NCBI GenBank assembly: GCA_900314745.1
Contig: OMWK01000001.1
Coordinates: 177,070-241,069, forward strand
Reading direction: 5' to 3'
DNA: 64,000 bases
From: an uncultured Eubacteriales bacterium
Lineage (GTDB): Bacteria; Bacillota; Clostridia; Saccharofermentanales; Saccharofermentanaceae
The notes below the pieces were generated by a model. The model worked only from the letters and a program-made list of their open reading frames with translations, did no database searches and was not told the DNA's origin. The position numbers and the translations under genes are program-made. Below are positions 61,349 through 64,000 of this stretch, piece by piece (within the stretch, counting starts at the first letter, position 1; each line of letters begins with the position of its first letter).

Positions 61349-61505
61349 TCTTACCTATAGCCGGCTCTATACCCATCTCCTGTAATCCTTTGGCGAGACT
61401 GTTGCTTGTGGATAGACCTGTCTTGTATTCATGAGCGACAGGTATATAGTCCATGTGCAGGTGAGGTGTAGCTTCATCCATATGGAGAACTGCATTGAAC
61501 CGGGC
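61347..61505 (-). pseudogene. MobV/Pre-type relaxase fragment
   Basis: About 52 codons on the minus strand read NAVLHMDEATPHLHMDYIPV, then YKTGLSTSNSLAKGLQEMG. HMDEATPHLH is the HxDExTPHxH metal-binding motif of MobV plasmid-mobilisation relaxases, and GLSTxxSL follows as in that family. Both ends are missing. The frame runs on into the aldo/keto reductase tail out of register and stops. A remnant of a mobilisable element. Confidence 0.8.
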
Positions 61506-61526
61506 TGACCCCCGGTCGTTTTATTA
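61499..61526 (+). terminator. Rho-independent terminator
   Basis: ACCGGG and CCCGGT arms around CTGACC, followed by CGTTTTATT. It overlaps the relaxase remnant and could end transcripts from the XRE regulator pair. Confidence 0.6.
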
Positions 61527-61559
61527 TGATTGCGGTTAGCTATAACTAACTATCCGGTG

Positions 61560-61565
61560 TATAAT
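61560..61565 (+). promoter_or_regulatory. -10 box of the membrane protein gene at 61589
   Basis: TATAAT 23 bases before ATG 61589, with CAGGAGGG between. A GTTAG-CTATAA-CTAAC inverted repeat just upstream may be a regulator site. Confidence 0.5.
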
Positions 61566-61588
61566 TATCAGCGGCAGGAGGGATCAAT

Positions 61589-62092
61589 ATGCTTTTAACT
61601 TTATTTTTGGCCTTGGTTTTCTGCACGGCGATGACCGTATTGCTTGTTGCTGCAGTTGCATTCGTACAGGATGAAAGATTCTTTTCATCGGCTCCCCAAG
61701 AAGCGGTGGCGTTACTTAAGAAAAGAGATAAGGAGCTTTTTACAGGTGCCCGTAAGATGGGCTGGGTGCTCATCTGTTTGAGTATCCTTATGATCCTCGG
61801 AGTGGGTATCATATCGATATGGGACGGCTTCAGAAGTGATTTCACTTTTCTTCAGTTCTTCTTAAGGTTTGTACTAATTTTCACGATATATAAGATATAC
61901 GACATGACCTTCTTTGATTACTTCCTTCTTTGCAGATTTAAGTTCTTCCAATACTATTATCCCGAAGTTGACAGTGTCTATACAGGAAGGAAATACGGCT
62001 ATAACATTAAGAGCCAGCTTTTAAAGCTTCTTGTGATATTTCCCGCAGCATCTGCGCTTGCTGCCTGGATCTGTTCTCTTTTTATAAGTTAA
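61589..62092 (+). CDS. Membrane protein of unknown function (167 aa)
   Basis: Four hydrophobic helices (about residues 3-25, 58-77, 88-105 and 145-165) separated by short loops; one loop has a basic KKRDKELFTGARK segment. No recognised domain. CAGGAGGG precedes ATG 61589 and a TATAAT lies upstream, so it is probably a single-gene unit. Confidence 0.7.
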   Translation: MLLTLFLALVFCTAMTVLLVAAVAFVQDERFFSSAPQEAVALLKKRDKELFTGARKMGWVLICLSILMILGVGIISIWDGFRSDFTFLQFFLRFVLIFTIYKIYDMTFFDYFLLCRFKFFQYYYPEVDSVYTGRKYGYNIKSQLLKLLVIFPAASALAAWICSLFIS

Positions 62093-62202
62093 TGTTGCTT
62101 TTGCCTATCACATTACATTTAGAGTTTTGCCTTCAGCAAGATCGAATACGGCATAGAGAAGTTCCTTTATGAGCCTTCCTTTTTCTGATCATACAGTTGA
62201 TA

Positions 62203-62565
62203 TTATGTTGCATCCGGGTAATCCCAGAATCCACCCTTATGGAAGTTGTCATTGCCCAGAGGCTTAGCCGTCAGTTTGAAAATAACGCATCCATCGGGAC
62301 ATACAACTGTTTTTGAATATCTGCCGTCACCGCCAAGGTTCTCGAGATCACCTCCGCTTCTGACCGCTTCCATAAGCGGATACAGCATCATCATTGTTTT
62401 TGAGCAAATGCCGTACCCGTCCTTATTAACAGGGCACCCATATGTGCATGTGTAGGTATCACCTATTTCTTCTCCATTACGGCAATATCTCTCCGTATGA
62501 TCTCCATGCAAAAAGCCGGTTACTTCAATAGTGAATTCATATTCTTCGTCATACCACTTATGCAT
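62203..62565 (-). CDS. TIGR04076 family protein (120 aa)
   Basis: A small cysteine-rich protein with CPVNKDGYGICSKTMMMLYPLMEAVRSGGDL in its middle, the hallmark of the TIGR04076 family, and VVCPDGCVIFKLTA near the C-terminus. The four or more cysteines could bind a metal. Family function unknown. AACGGAGG lies before ATG 62565. Confidence 0.85.
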   Translation of the reverse strand: MHKWYDEEYEFTIEVTGFLHGDHTERYCRNGEEIGDTYTCTYGCPVNKDGYGICSKTMMMLYPLMEAVRSGGDLENLGGDGRYSKTVVCPDGCVIFKLTAKPLGNDNFHKGGFWDYPDAT

Positions 62566-62715
62566 TTGGCACCTCCGTTATCAGTAAGACTATTGTCTGA
62601 AGAGTATTCCTCATGTATAAGATTACTTCTCATATTCCCGTCTCCTGTAAAACGACAAACATTTGAACCTGACTCCTTAGTCGTATTTTCTGATTATTAA
62701 ACCGTCCAATAAGGT

Positions 62716-63507
62716 CTATTCATTCCAGAACATCTGTACATCACCCGCATACGGAACGAATCTGCCATATGGTTCCAATTCCCAAGTATAGTATCTGCCA
62801 ATCCTTATGCCATGACCTGTATATGACTCAGTAAAGTCGATATATACCTGACAATCGGCAGACGTTAGTATCTCCGCCAAGCTCTGACAAACAGCCAGAT
62901 TAGTATCGTGATCATATGGATCGATATTGATCTCTATCCTGCAGCCTGCGGATTCCATACTGTGCCAGTTGCCACTTCCAACTCCGACATTATCCGTGTC
63001 CAGGAATCCTTCAAAAGTATCACAACTGTCAGTCGGGACCAGTCTTCTCTCATTGGCCCTTACCATGTCATGATACTCGAATTCCACTCCCGGAAAGTTC
63101 TCTTCCGGATCAATTATGTCCATAACATAAGACTGCAGTTCATCACGGTAATAATAGAACGCGTACTCATCGAAAAGCACATCGCCTTCTTCTGTAGCCA
63201 ATCCCAACACAGGCGTTGCACCCTCTCCGGCACCAACTTCAAACACATACATTTCTTCTGCCGGCCAGGTATCATCTGAATACCAACGGTAGCCATAAGA
63301 ATCTTCAAACTCATCCATAGTAACTGGATCAGCATCACACTTTACACTAGTAACACTCGCTCCCGGATAAGCCTCAATCAAACTCTTTCTTATCTTATTC
63401 TCAAAGATCTTATGCTTAATGGCTGGCACGCCCCAGGTCAACACCGCACCCAAGATCAGTACAAATGCGACAACCAACATTACCCACTTAATTGAATTCT
63501 TTTTCAT
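62716..63507 (-). CDS. Membrane-anchored extracytoplasmic protein (263 aa)
   Basis: One N-terminal membrane helix (about residues 8-30) and a 230-residue acidic, aromatic-rich outer domain with three cysteines and no known family signature. It has a general resemblance to the lipoproteins at 45984 and 63543 in composition. The binding site before ATG 63507 is weak. Confidence 0.7.
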   Translation of the reverse strand: MKKNSIKWVMLVVAFVLILGAVLTWGVPAIKHKIFENKIRKSLIEAYPGASVTSVKCDADPVTMDEFEDSYGYRWYSDDTWPAEEMYVFEVGAGEGATPVLGLATEEGDVLFDEYAFYYYRDELQSYVMDIIDPEENFPGVEFEYHDMVRANERRLVPTDSCDTFEGFLDTDNVGVGSGNWHSMESAGCRIEINIDPYDHDTNLAVCQSLAEILTSADCQVYIDFTESYTGHGIRIGRYYTWELEPYGRFVPYAGDVQMFWNE

Positions 63508-63542
63508 TTATGATTCTCAACTTCTAATCATGAATTCTCAGT

Positions 63543-63857
63543 TCACTGAGGAGCCCATACAGAAACATGGTGCACTTCAAGGCCATAAAGATCATTTGGG
63601 TCAAAATCGATGTAGGTAACTTCAACTTTCGAACCAGTATCAAAAACTTGACTGCCAAATAGATCTTCGTCTATAGCATAAACATCAGGATCATCCGATT
63701 CGCCATATTGATCCTCCGGAACCACATAGACAAAACCATCATGAATCTCCTGAATATAAAAGTCTTCATAACGATACATCGTACCGGTTCTGCCATTACC
63801 ACATGAGGTAATAAACATAAACGCTATACATATCAGAAAAGCAATCGTTTTATGCAT
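63543..63857 (-). CDS. Small lipoprotein (104 aa)
   Basis: Leader MHKTIAFLICIAFMFITSC with a lipobox (ITSC) at about residue 19, then an acidic 85-residue domain of likely beta structure (VYVVPEDQYGESDDPDVY, KVEVTYIDFDP). No known family. It sits 35 bases upstream of the membrane-anchored protein gene in the same direction. Confidence 0.75.
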   Translation of the reverse strand: MHKTIAFLICIAFMFITSCGNGRTGTMYRYEDFYIQEIHDGFVYVVPEDQYGESDDPDVYAIDEDLFGSQVFDTGSKVEVTYIDFDPNDLYGLEVHHVSVWAPQ

Positions 63858-63905
63858 AAATTTTATACTCCGCCTTGATTATATTCCAATTTTCCTTGCT
63901 ATAGC

Positions 63906-64000
63906 TCACTTCTTTTTCTTCGGCGCAGGTAGTTCTTCATACATAGCTTCTAACAGATTGCGAAGAAACTCTTTGTTCTCAACATTATCGACAAGGAGCA
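63906..64000 (-). CDS. C-terminal end of an unidentified protein (partial)
   Basis: An open frame enters from the right edge and ends at TGA 63906. It encodes about 30 residues ending LLEAMYEELPAPKKKK. The Pro then poly-Lys tail looks like a natural C-terminus. The family cannot be judged. Confidence 0.5.
   Translation of the reverse strand, partial: LLVDNVENKEFLRNLLEAMYEELPAPKKKK

Overview
The window looks like a chromosomal segment of an anaerobic Bacillota, most likely class Clostridia. The support is strong purine-rich ribosome binding sites, tightly packed ATGA-overlapping operons, DUF4214 surface proteins, bacterial sodium:neurotransmitter-type symporters, a SpoIIE/STAS/anti-sigma-kinase set, ferredoxin-type aldo/keto reductase and AmmeMemoRadiSam genes. 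No rRNA, tRNA, CRISPR array or intact insertion sequence was seen. About 60 protein-coding genes are supported, most on the minus strand.

Layout. 1-7.8 kb: end of an unidentified gene, a CPBP membrane protease, then (minus) an NSS symporter, a response regulator/histidine kinase pair and an ABC exporter-type ATPase/permease pair with a phased TTAAG-repeat operator in front. 7.9-14.9 kb: a YidC insertase fused to a sulfatase/LTA-synthase-like hydrolase, two membrane-anchored alpha/beta hydrolases and an acetyltransferase. 14.9-22.3 kb: a cyclase-family hydrolase, a DUF4214 surface protein, a MEMO1-AMMECR1 fusion next to a broken amrS, PepT, a 46-residue pilin-like peptide and a second NSS symporter. 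22.3-28.2 kb: a signalling operon (hybrid kinase, receiver-EAL protein, Hpt) and a histidine phosphatase. 28.2-34.4 kb: small accessory genes (DUF4214-transglutaminase, methyltransferase, HicB, acetyltransferases, SGNH hydrolase, XRE regulator). 34.4-43.4 kb: a minus-strand run with DUF5131, an anti-sigma kinase, HAD, STAS, SpoIIE, FGGY kinase, acetyltransferase, Fe-S aldo/keto reductase and a cytoplasmic BMP-like protein. 43.6-47.7 kb: lipoproteins, flavodoxin-type reductases (one gutted), a TetR regulator with operators and an HD-domain protein.

47.8-57.1 kb is the standout. A LysR regulator is followed, all on the minus strand and nearly gap-free, by a nitrogenase-like D subunit, K subunit, NifH-type reductase, NifB-type radical SAM protein, a complete methionine-family ABC importer (MetN, MetI, MetQ), a YxSGxLRSI-repeat protein and a half-length acetyltransferase. 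P-cluster cysteines, the NifH Fe-S cysteines, the cofactor-ligating cysteine of D and the radical SAM motif are all present. The histidine ligand of D and all of NifE, NifN, NifV and Mo uptake are absent. The best reading is a nitrogenase-like C-S (or related) reductase of the methylthio-alkane reductase type, dedicated to sulfur/methionine salvage and coupled to uptake of its substrate or of methionine. The reaction is inferred, not shown.

57.2-64 kb: a three-gene glycan cassette (GT-C, GT2, UDP-glucuronate decarboxylase), a small membrane protein with an XRE regulator, a scar made of a MobV-relaxase fragment joined to the tail of a second aldo/keto reductase, and several small secreted or membrane proteins. 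A recurring theme is gene decay by internal deletion (amrS, a flavodoxin reductase, an acetyltransferase, the aldo/keto-reductase copy).
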